Source of the DNA: G965205255 sp965205255 | Lineage (GTDB): Bacteria > Pseudomonadota > Gammaproteobacteria > Pseudomonadales > Endozoicomonadaceae | NCBI GenBank assembly: GCA_965205255.1 | Contig: OZ242051.1 | Coordinates: forward strand, 3,162,001 to 3,226,000 | Direction of reading: 5' to 3' | DNA length: 64,000 bases | Shown here: positions 57,455 to 64,000 of the stretch, piece by piece | How the letters are laid out: every line of letters begins with the position of its first letter | Numbering within the stretch: position 1 is the stretch's first letter | Translations under genes and position numbers: made by a program | Notes under the pieces: model-generated | What the model was told of the DNA's origin: nothing | The model's database searches: none | What the model saw: only the letters and a program-made list of their open reading frames with translations

Positions 57455-58690
57455 CTAGTCCTGCAGGGTCATGCTGTCGGGAATATCACCAACTAGTCCC
57501 ATTGCATGACGAATAAGGTTCTTTTTTATCAATGTATGCTTATTAAATAGCTGCATACCAGTATTACGCATCCACCGAACAAGTAGATGGTTTTGATTGA
57601 ATAATGTTTGAAATCCATCCATTGCTTTGAGCATTATTTCATTATGTCCCATACGCATACGTTGATATTTTTTAAGTACATGCTCACCACCGAAATCATC
57701 GTCACGCTGATGTGCATGCTTAAGAAGTTCAGCAAGTGTTGCGACATCTAAAAAACCTAAGTTTACACCTTGCCCTGCTAGTGGGTGGATAGTGTGCGCT
57801 GCATCACCTACCAGAGCAATTCTTTCTTTGGTATACAAATGTGCATGACGTTGTGATAAAGGAATGCAAAATCTTGGTGATGCACTAATCACGTCACCGA
57901 CACAATTTTCACTTGCCCTTGTTAATGCCTGACAAAAATCATGGTCATCCAATGTCATGACTTTTCTGGCATTACTCGGAGTTAATGACCAGACAATTGA
58001 GCAATGGTGCTCTTTTTTGTTCAGATTATCTAATGTGGCCGGCAGAGGAAGAAACGCCAGTGGACCACTCTCAAGAAACACCTGCCAAGCGCAGTGCTGA
58101 TGTGAAGATGAAGTTTTTACATTGCAAACTACAGCATGATGTAAACAATCTTTTTGTTTGATAGCAATGCCAGCTTGCTTTCTCACTTGAGAGTTAGCAC
58201 CATCAGCACCTATTAACAAACGAGCAGAAAGAGTGAGATCGTTATCACATACAATAGTGATTTTTTTATTGTTTCTTTCAATAGATTTTACAGTTGTTTT
58301 ATCAATGAGCTTCACGCATTGATCTTCAAGCTGAGTCAATAAGCCTGCAACGACCAATGCATTCTCAACAATTGTTCCCAGGTGCATATAGCCAATGTCC
58401 CTTGCATGAAAGTTTACACGTCCTGTTCCTTCTGCATCCCACACTTCCATCCGGTCATATAAACAAATACGGGAAGCGTCTATCTTGTCCCACACATGCA
58501 TATTATTAAGAAAATTCCAGGATGATTCAGTTAATGCAGAGACTCTGCTGTCGTATTTTGAGGGTACTTTTTTTTTCACTGAAAGATCATGGCTGTCAAC
58601 CAAACAAACTGAAAGATTGTCCGATTTCAATGCGTTTGCCATGGATAAGCCGGCCATACCCCCACCAATAATTACTACATCGTAGTTCAT
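57455..58690 (-). CDS. ubiI: UbiI, ubiquinone C5-hydroxylase (FAD monooxygenase) (411 aa)
   Basis: Flavin monooxygenase of aerobic ubiquinone synthesis. FAD Rossmann motif VVIIGGGMAGLSMA at the N-terminus, the DG fold motif LLIGADGANSQVR, and the second FAD motif ALVGDAAHTIHPLAGQGVNLG. EVWDAEGTGRVNF and HLGTIVEN match the UbiI/VisC subgroup more than UbiH. The start overlaps the ubiH stop as ATGA (58687-58690). Order pepP-ubiH-ubiI is as in E. coli. Confidence 0.93.
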   Translation of the reverse strand: MNYDVVIIGGGMAGLSMANALKSDNLSVCLVDSHDLSVKKKVPSKYDSRVSALTESSWNFLNNMHVWDKIDASRICLYDRMEVWDAEGTGRVNFHARDIGYMHLGTIVENALVVAGLLTQLEDQCVKLIDKTTVKSIERNNKKITIVCDNDLTLSARLLIGADGANSQVRKQAGIAIKQKDCLHHAVVCNVKTSSSHQHCAWQVFLESGPLAFLPLPATLDNLNKKEHHCSIVWSLTPSNARKVMTLDDHDFCQALTRASENCVGDVISASPRFCIPLSQRHAHLYTKERIALVGDAAHTIHPLAGQGVNLGFLDVATLAELLKHAHQRDDDFGGEHVLKKYQRMRMGHNEIMLKAMDGFQTLFNQNHLLVRWMRNTGMQLFNKHTLIKKNLIRHAMGLVGDIPDSMTLQD

Positions 58691-59934
58691 CGGCCATAAC
58701 CTCCAAGACCCATCGACTTATAACCAAACCATTGTTTCAGTGGCATAAAAGTATCTAGAATAAGCAACCCAGTATTTCTACCTGCTTTGAGCAAGGGATT
58801 ATTGTTGGAAAATGCCTGTACTAACTGATCACTAAACGTGATTGCATCAGCTTGATCCTGTTGTTGATATCGTAGATAATTTTGTAATAAATTCAGGTCA
58901 CTTAGTGACTGTTTTTCTGAGGTCTCTGTCAGAATGGATGCTAATACCACAACATCTCTGAGCGCAAGATTATAGCCTTGGCCGGCAACAGGATGCAAAC
59001 TATGTGCCGAATTTCCCAACAGGATACCTCCCTGCCGTGCTGGTTCGGGGACAAGCTTTAACATAAGAGGAAATCCTGATCGTTTACCCACATGTTCAAA
59101 ACGCCCTGTTCGCATGCCAAAACGCGCTTGAAGTTCATCGAGAAAATCTTTATCCACCAACTGTAAACGCTCTTGTGCTGTTTCATTAGGCATCGTCCAT
59201 ATTAAAGCACTCTTATACTGTTTACCTGGCATAATCGGCAACAATGCCATAGGGCCTTCATCGGTAAAGCGCTCGTATGCAGTACAGTTATGAGGCTGGC
59301 TGTGTGTTATTGTAGCCAGAATGCCCGTATGGTGATAATGGGTAATTTTTGGTTCAAAACCCATTTGCTTCATCAGTGATGAACGACCTCCATCGGCGAG
59401 AATAATCAACTCTGTTGAAAGTGTTTTTTGTTGATTATCCTGACTGATATCAAGCAACGAAAGCTGTGAAGACATGTTGAGTGACTCAACACTTGCAGGT
59501 CTTAACAGAGTGATGTTTGTATTTTCTACAGCATCAGAGAGCACCTTCAATAGCTGTTTATTCGGCACTACATAACCAAGTGATGGCACATTATAATCTT
59601 TCGCATAAAGCCGGGAAATACCCAGAGCCCCTTTGTCTGATACATGAATATGGCGGATAGGCTGTGCATAAGGTTTTAGCTTCATCCATATTCCAAGCGT
59701 CTCATAAATCAGGCGTGTACCAAATGATAGTGCAGTTGTTCGGGGGTCATTTTCTGGATTATAATCATTTTCTGGTGAGGGAAATGTTTCAATTAATCCA
59801 ATGGTTAGAACTCTGCCGTTATCTCTTTTACCAAGAGATGACAAAGCCAAAGCCATACTCAGACCAACTAAACCACCACCAACTATAACAACATGAAAAT
59901 GTTGTTTAAAACTCATTTCGTTCATGACTGACAC
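58687..59934 (-). CDS. ubiH: UbiH, 2-octaprenyl-6-methoxyphenol hydroxylase (415 aa)
   Basis: Paralogous FAD monooxygenase acting on another ring position in ubiquinone synthesis. VVIVGGGLVGLSMA, then NDPRTTALSFGT (family block), ILADGGRSSLMKQMG and LLGNSAHSLHPVAGQGYNLALRD. Position directly after pepP and the NDPRTTALS block favour UbiH. The first codon used is GTG 59934 with AGG seven bases upstream; in-frame ATGs at 59925 and 59916 are alternatives. E. coli UbiH is 392 aa. Confidence 0.92.
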   Translation of the reverse strand: MSVMNEMSFKQHFHVVIVGGGLVGLSMALALSSLGKRDNGRVLTIGLIETFPSPENDYNPENDPRTTALSFGTRLIYETLGIWMKLKPYAQPIRHIHVSDKGALGISRLYAKDYNVPSLGYVVPNKQLLKVLSDAVENTNITLLRPASVESLNMSSQLSLLDISQDNQQKTLSTELIILADGGRSSLMKQMGFEPKITHYHHTGILATITHSQPHNCTAYERFTDEGPMALLPIMPGKQYKSALIWTMPNETAQERLQLVDKDFLDELQARFGMRTGRFEHVGKRSGFPLMLKLVPEPARQGGILLGNSAHSLHPVAGQGYNLALRDVVVLASILTETSEKQSLSDLNLLQNYLRYQQQDQADAITFSDQLVQAFSNNNPLLKAGRNTGLLILDTFMPLKQWFGYKSMGLGGYGR

Positions 59935-59961
59935 GTTTTAACCTGTTAACACAATCATTTT

Positions 59962-61281
59962 TTATGTTGATTTCATCAAAGATTCGATAGCCTCAGTTGT
60001 TTTTGGCAACCTTTCAGTCAACACTTTGCATTTTTTATCAGTAACTAATACATCATCTTCGATACGTACACCAATACCACGCCACTTTGCATCCACGTTG
60101 TCGTTATCTGGAGCTATATAGATGCCTGGTTCAACAGTAAGCACCATTCCTGGTTTTAGTATTCGCCAGTCATTGCCGTTTTTTAATTTTCCGACATCAT
60201 GCACATCCAACCCTAAAAAATGGCTGCAACCATGCATATAGAAGGGCTTAAAGGCCTGCTCCTTGACCAGTTTGTCTATATCGCCAGATAACAGTCCCAA
60301 CGATACTAATCCTTCAGTAAGCATTTTCGTTGTTATTTCCTGCATCATCCCCCAAGATTTTCCAGGAGCTATTGCATCAATAACTGCAAGTTGTGTTTTA
60401 AGTACTATATCATAAACAGCTTTTTGAACGGCAGAAAACCTGCCATTAGCAGGAAAAGTTCGGGTAATATCCGAGGCATAACCATTAAGCTCACATCCGG
60501 CATCAATGAGCACAAGATCGCCATCTTGTATCTGGCTTTCATTTTCTGTGTAATGAAGTATGCACGCATTGTCTCCACTGGCCACAATGCTGTTGTAGGC
60601 AGGTGTTTTTGCACCATTGCTCATAAATTCATGGATAAGTTCTGCTTCAAGCTGATATTCAAAAAGCCCCTGATGACAACGCTCGATTGCGCGTAAATGC
60701 GCATTCACTGAAATATTACAGGCTTTTTGCATTATATCAATTTCTTCTTGTGATTTAATGACCCGCATTTCATGCAATATTGTGTCTATATCAACCACTG
60801 ATTCCGGAGCTTTTTTCCCAAAGCGTTCATTCTTCCTTAGTTGTTGTAAGCAGGTTATCATTTGTTGATCAAATGATTTATTCAGGTCAAAGCTGTAAAA
60901 TAATTTCTTTGTGTTATCTATTAATTCTGGCAAAATTTTTGGCAGGTCTTCAATAGAGTAAGCCTTGTCAACACCTAGGGCCTTAATTGCTTTTGCAGGT
61001 CCTAAGCGTTTGCCCGACCAGATTTCTGCCAGCTTATCTTTGGGTTTGCAAAATAAAATGACTTCTCCATCTTTTTGGTCAGGCACAAATGCCAATAACG
61101 AATCCGGTTCACAAAAACCGGTGAGATACATGAAGTCACTGTTCTGACGGTATAGATATTCGGTATGACTATTCCGTATTTTTTCCTCTGCTGCAGGTAC
61201 CAATGCGACAGAGTTCGAGCCAATTTTCGACAAAAAAATTTGTCTGCGTAACTTAAAAGCTTCCAAGGTAATTTTGTCCAT
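59962..61281 (-). CDS. pepP: Xaa-Pro aminopeptidase PepP (439 aa)
   Basis: Cytosolic M24B metallopeptidase removing N-terminal residues that precede proline. The N-terminal domain has RNSHTEYLYRQNSDFMYLTGF. The metal ligands of the pita-bread domain are in LIDAGCELNGYASDITRTFP, HGCSHFLGLDVHDVG, VLTVEPGIYI and GIGVRIEDDVLVT. I chose ATG 61281 (MDKITLE) with GGAG five bases upstream, rather than the TTG at 61305; the length then matches E. coli PepP (441 aa). Third from the left in the ygfB-pepP-ubiH-ubiI operon. Confidence 0.95.
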   Translation of the reverse strand: MDKITLEAFKLRRQIFLSKIGSNSVALVPAAEEKIRNSHTEYLYRQNSDFMYLTGFCEPDSLLAFVPDQKDGEVILFCKPKDKLAEIWSGKRLGPAKAIKALGVDKAYSIEDLPKILPELIDNTKKLFYSFDLNKSFDQQMITCLQQLRKNERFGKKAPESVVDIDTILHEMRVIKSQEEIDIMQKACNISVNAHLRAIERCHQGLFEYQLEAELIHEFMSNGAKTPAYNSIVASGDNACILHYTENESQIQDGDLVLIDAGCELNGYASDITRTFPANGRFSAVQKAVYDIVLKTQLAVIDAIAPGKSWGMMQEITTKMLTEGLVSLGLLSGDIDKLVKEQAFKPFYMHGCSHFLGLDVHDVGKLKNGNDWRILKPGMVLTVEPGIYIAPDNDNVDAKWRGIGVRIEDDVLVTDKKCKVLTERLPKTTEAIESLMKST

Positions 61282-61374
61282 AACCACTCCGTGACTTGTA
61301 GCCAAACATCACCTTTAAATGCGACACTTTATCTCGGGATAAACAAGTAAAGCTACAAGGTGTATTGGATTTTT

Positions 61375-61926
61375 TTACTGATGTTTATCAAATAAAGTAA
61401 TCGCAGCCATTCGTACATATTGGATCACTTCAGTGAAATCTCGCTCATCTTCATTAGTGACACACGTTGACTTGATATCCGTGTTAACCTTAACAATTTG
61501 AGAAAAATCAAGCAAAACAGACTGCTCTTCTTTTGATGGTAAAGACTTTCCAATACCACCCAAGCCGTAACCTGTCAGAAATCCACGACACCATTGAGAT
61601 AGACACTCAAGTCGCATACTCAATGGCTCCATATCATCAGGCAATAAAGGTGCAAAGCTAAAATCTGAAGACGTTAGCTGTTGATACGTGAATGCGTACA
61701 GTTCAACAAACATATTTCTGGCTTTTTCATTTAATCCGTTATTTAAATCCATTTGCTCTTCCACTGCATTAAGCCATGTTGAATTATCCAAATGCTTCCC
61801 TGATGACAGTTTTCCACAAAGCAAACCATGGAGCTCAGCCGGCGAAGCAAATGAGCTTGCTTCTATATAGGTATCACACAAAGTATCGAACGTTATTTTT
61901 TCTTCATTCTTTTCTGAATCAAACAT
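61375..61926 (-). CDS. ygfB: YgfB/UPF0149 family protein (183 aa)
   Basis: Small cytosolic protein whose family is defined by AELHGLLCG near the N-terminus and CQGF-like WCRGFLTGYG near the middle; both are present. In gammaproteobacteria it heads the operon with pepP, ubiH and ubiI, as here (93 bases to the pepP start). The molecular role is not readable from sequence. Divergent from the zapA side. Confidence 0.92.
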   Translation of the reverse strand: MFDSEKNEEKITFDTLCDTYIEASSFASPAELHGLLCGKLSSGKHLDNSTWLNAVEEQMDLNNGLNEKARNMFVELYAFTYQQLTSSDFSFAPLLPDDMEPLSMRLECLSQWCRGFLTGYGLGGIGKSLPSKEEQSVLLDFSQIVKVNTDIKSTCVTNEDERDFTEVIQYVRMAAITLFDKHQ

Positions 61927-62049
61927 AATTTGTAAATACTTCTAAAAAGATTACCTGAAATTTTACCTGAATATTTTAGATAAAGCATAATGCTAATTAA
62001 AAAACATTGTGAATTATTTGGATTAATCTTCAATTAGGGCATTTATTAC

Positions 62050-62079
62050 TTGTAAACTGTTAAAAATCAACGCTATATT
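62050..62079 (+). promoter_or_regulatory. Putative sigma-70 promoter for the coiled-coil gene-zapA
   Basis: TTGTAA (62050-62055), an 18-base spacer and TATATT (62074-62079). Transcription would begin near 62086, which excludes an ATG at 62078 as the start of the next gene. Confidence 0.5.
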
Positions 62080-62134
62080 GACATGTAGATACTTAAAACA
62101 AATGGTTTTGGATAAAAAACTTGGGCCTGAAAAG

Positions 62135-62344
62135 ATGAATTCCATCAATCATACTATATTTGCAGAACTTAACCAGAAGCTGGAAGGTCTGCTCAAGCTT
62201 TGTCAGCAGTTGCGTCAGGAAAATAGGATGCTATGTCAAAATGAGCAAGTGTGGAAGCAGGAGCGTTCGGCACTTATTGAAAAAAATGAATTGGCTCGCT
62301 CTAAAATTGAATCCATGATCACTCGCTTAAAAACCTTGGAGTAA
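62135..62344 (+). CDS. Small coiled-coil protein next to zapA (TIGR02449-like, 69 aa)
   Basis: Almost entirely one predicted coiled coil: LNQKLEGLLKLCQQLRQEN in the first half and KNELARSKIESMITRLKTLE at the end, which matches the conserved tail of the small TIGR02449-type family found before zapA in many gammaproteobacteria. I chose ATG 62135 because upstream ATGs at 62078 and 62102 give a non-family leader and the former precedes the likely transcription start. Neither has a good Shine-Dalgarno sequence. Probably a cell-division accessory by context; the function is unproven. Confidence 0.75.
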   Translation: MNSINHTIFAELNQKLEGLLKLCQQLRQENRMLCQNEQVWKQERSALIEKNELARSKIESMITRLKTLE

Positions 62345-62349
62345 GTCTA

Positions 62350-62661
62350 ATGAGCACAGAAAAGCTCACGACATCTATTCATATTATGGATAAAGAATAT
62401 CGTATCACCTGTCCTTCTTCTCAGCAGGACTCACTTATTCAGGCTGCTAATTATCTTGACCAGAAGATGCGTTCTATTCGTGAAGCAGGTAAAGTTGTAG
62501 GTGCAGACAGAATTGCTGTAATGGCTGCCTTAAATATTGCTCATGAACATTTAGCAACGGATATAGAAAATAAAAGCCTGGAAAACGAAAACAAACAACA
62601 AGCTCAAAAAGTTGAGCAGCTGGCAATGCAACTAGAAAGTGCTTTAGCCCAACAGATTTAA
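62350..62661 (+). CDS. zapA: Cell division protein ZapA (103 aa)
   Basis: Cross-links FtsZ filaments at the division ring. N-terminal IHIMDKEYRITCP fold, central YLDQKMRSIREAGKV helix, the conserved DRIAVMAALNIAHEH block and a C-terminal coiled coil. ATG with GGAG overlapping the end of the upstream gene (6 bases earlier stop), so coupled. Length and the adjacent 6S RNA match the E. coli arrangement. Confidence 0.94.
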   Translation: MSTEKLTTSIHIMDKEYRITCPSSQQDSLIQAANYLDQKMRSIREAGKVVGADRIAVMAALNIAHEHLATDIENKSLENENKQQAQKVEQLAMQLESALAQQI

Positions 62662-62671
62662 AACGTATAAT
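62643..62671 (+). promoter_or_regulatory. Putative 6S RNA promoter
   Basis: Perfect -10 box TATAAT (62666-62671), eight bases before the predicted 6S start, with a weak -35 candidate TTTAGC (62643-62648) 17 bases upstream inside the zapA end. Confidence 0.55.
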
Positions 62672-62678
62672 ATGATTT

Positions 62679-62855
62679 CCTCTCTGGTTGGTCTTTTGCT
62701 ATCTGATGTCCCAGGGCCGATAAAATCAGACAGGTGGCTCCTCGAAAGTACTGGAGTGCAGGTCCACACCAAAGTGGAAAGCCCGACGTACTTCAGTAGC
62801 CACCACCTTAAGCTAAGGGCTTGAGGACCAAGCTAGTAGAAGCTGATCAGAGAGG
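62679..62855 (+). ncRNA. ssrS: 6S RNA
   Basis: About 177 nt, closed by CCTCTCTG (62679-62686) pairing with CAGAGAGG (62848-62855). It lies directly after zapA, as in other gammaproteobacteria, and shows the family's conserved features: a central open bubble flanked by long irregular stems (cccagggccgat on one side, gaggaccaagct on the other). 6S RNA binds sigma-70 RNA polymerase and lowers transcription from many promoters in stationary phase. Confidence 0.88.
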
Positions 62856-63214
62856 ACTTATCGCATTTTATGGCTTCTTTTAGAATACGCTCTCAGCTTT
62901 CAATTTGTATTATTTGGCCTGTTTTTTAAAAGTTTATTGCTCTGATTGGTTAATACAGGTAGCTGCATTTGTTAACCCAGTCATGAGATAAGGGTCACTT
63001 CAAGCCAATTCAGAGATAAGTATTTTAGTGCTGACTTATGACAAAACCTGTTTCATAACTACTGTTATGAGCATGTTTTTATGGTTTTCTGTTAAAGGAA
63101 AATCACAAGTAACCCTGTTATTGGCAGGAGCTTCAACGCATAACAGTAAGATCAGAAAAGTTGCGCAATAAGAAGTTATAATCAGGTTTTGGTATTACAA
63201 TACTTCATACACTT
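62856..63214. other. Gene-free stretch after 6S RNA
   Basis: No gene. The ygfA-type gene that often follows 6S RNA is absent here. Content is a MITE-like copy (63038-63195) and unrecognised AT-rich sequence. Confidence 0.5.
63038..63195 (-). repeat. MITE-like element, reverse orientation (158 bp)
   Basis: On the minus strand it begins ATACCAAAACCTGATTATAAC and ends with the complement of ATGACAAAACCTGTTTCATAAC, so the inverted repeats are clear. Internal blocks (cttctgatctta, gttgaagctcctg, cctttaac) match the copies in the Rhs array. Confidence 0.65.
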
Positions 63215-63505
63215 TTACGCAGCAAGCATCCCATACTCGCTAAGCTCCGTATAGATACCTTCACCATTATAAGTTTTTACTTCACGGGCAAAACGGTGCT
63301 TGTCAGCCTTTACATTAACCTTGCAATCATAGAGTTTCGGTCGTCCTTTGCCACTGTATTGAACTTCATATTGCCAGAGAAGATAAGCGATTGAGCGTAG
63401 CTTCTCCAATAGATGTAAATGAATTAACAGATAAGACTGATGGAAGACAATAAGTAAAAAACTGTCCGAAATTTTGGTGTTATACATAAATATTAATTTA
63501 CGCAA
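63215..63505 (-). pseudogene. Probable DDE transposase C-terminal fragment
   Basis: The open frame (TTG-started, about 96 codons) has a C-terminal half with YSGKGRPKLYDCKVNVKAD and IYTELSEYGMLAA. The G-R-P-(R/K)-x-Y-x-x-K-V block resembles the region before a catalytic Asp in several IS4-type transposases, which is my inference from memory of the family. The N-terminal half looks unrelated, consistent with a truncated and frame-joined remnant. The GGACAGTTTTT string shared with 42428 lies inside it. Confidence 0.4.
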
Positions 63506-63629
63506 GGGTCAGGGAAGTCGCATAAACTTGAGAAGCTGAATTTTACTTTTGAAAACTGTCGGATTCATAAGAAAAGTCCGCTCTAATAACTACATTTATC
63601 AGAGCATAGCTTAACAAAACTTTTTAACT

Positions 63630-64000
63630 TCACGCAGGTAAAGAATCTTTTTTACACAGGCTGACGTATTTTTTATGGGTCACCAAGCAATAAAAAAGTA
63701 CAGATAACAAAATAATACAATAGATATAATGAAGTTCATAGGTCAGCCAGATGTATAGGACAAATGGCAATACAAACCATGCCAATCTTTTAATGCCAAG
63801 TCTAATTTGTATTAATGAATACAAAGCTAATATTGCAGATAAAGCGATATTCATACTCAGCAGATAATTAATCTTCAACGTATAAAGCAATAGTCCTAAT
63901 AAAATAAAAACACCAAGGCCATATAAGCGTTTTGAGGGAGCTATAGCAGCCATGCTGATGGGAGCTGCCATATAACCAATAATATGAAAGCCGGTGACTA
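63630..64000 (-). CDS. Integral membrane protein of unknown function, 5'-truncated
   Basis: The frame is open to the window edge (residues TGFHIIGY precede the first in-window Met), so the start is probably outside. At least four hydrophobic segments are seen: LYGLGVFILLGLLLYTL, NYLLSMNIALSAILALYSLI, LAWFVLPFVLYIWLTY and YIYCIILLSVLFYCLV, then a short basic cytosolic-like tail. No family is recognised. It follows the transposon debris and is read from the minus strand. Confidence 0.6.
   Translation of the reverse strand, partial: VTGFHIIGYMAAPISMAAIAPSKRLYGLGVFILLGLLLYTLKINYLLSMNIALSAILALYSLIQIRLGIKRLAWFVLPFVLYIWLTYELHYIYCIILLSVLFYCLVTHKKYVSLCKKDSLPA

Overview
The window is an AT-rich (by eye) gammaproteobacterial chromosome segment. 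Three gene orders support this: map-glnD; the divergent ygfB-pepP-ubiH-ubiI and zapA-6S RNA arrangement known from Escherichia coli and relatives; and gltB-gltD. The tRNA encodes its CCA end. Eukaryote-like modules (C2H2 zinc fingers, MORN repeats), giant surface-type Rhs proteins and transposon debris suggest a host-associated lineage. Something like the Endozoicomonadaceae is my guess, from style and not from any search.

Region 1 (1-37.3 kb) is an expanded Rhs locus between the 3' end of mrp and a complete glnD. It holds five tandem, nearly identical genes for secreted Rhs/YD-repeat proteins of about 2,120-2,130 residues. Each lies in a unit of about 6.9 kb whose junctions share the 9-bp string TCGTTTTTT beside a MITE-like repeat. 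A second, larger duplication left a decayed 3' glnD fragment between copies 2 and 3 and repeated the sequence that follows mrp. The copies differ mostly at the extreme C-terminus. Copy 2 has a different promoter region and copy 5 is split by a single-base insertion in a G run. No immunity-type gene lies beside any copy.

Region 2 (36.5-46.3 kb) holds glnD and map (minus strand) and a three-gene partner-switching module (plus strand): response regulator-PP2C phosphatase, STAS antagonist and anti-sigma-type kinase. Next comes a striking minus-strand gene joining a signal peptide, a HINT autoprocessing domain, two C2H2 zinc fingers and MORN repeats. It is followed by a MITE-like IS remnant and the overlapping pair nagZ and an MscS-type channel.

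Region 3 (46.5-57.4 kb) carries glutamate synthase (gltB-gltD), a CpdA-type phosphodiesterase, a 64-codon ORF, an alpha/beta hydrolase, a YciA-type thioesterase, an IS3-family remnant, tRNA-Arg(CCU) and an AzlC/AzlD amino-acid exporter. Region 4 (57.4-64 kb) has the ubiquinone hydroxylases ubiI and ubiH, pepP and ygfB, divergent from a small coiled-coil gene, zapA and 6S RNA. Mobile-element debris and a membrane protein that runs off the window follow.

The most interesting items are the HINT-zinc-finger-MORN protein and the five-copy Rhs array with a localised hypervariable, possibly kinase-like tip.
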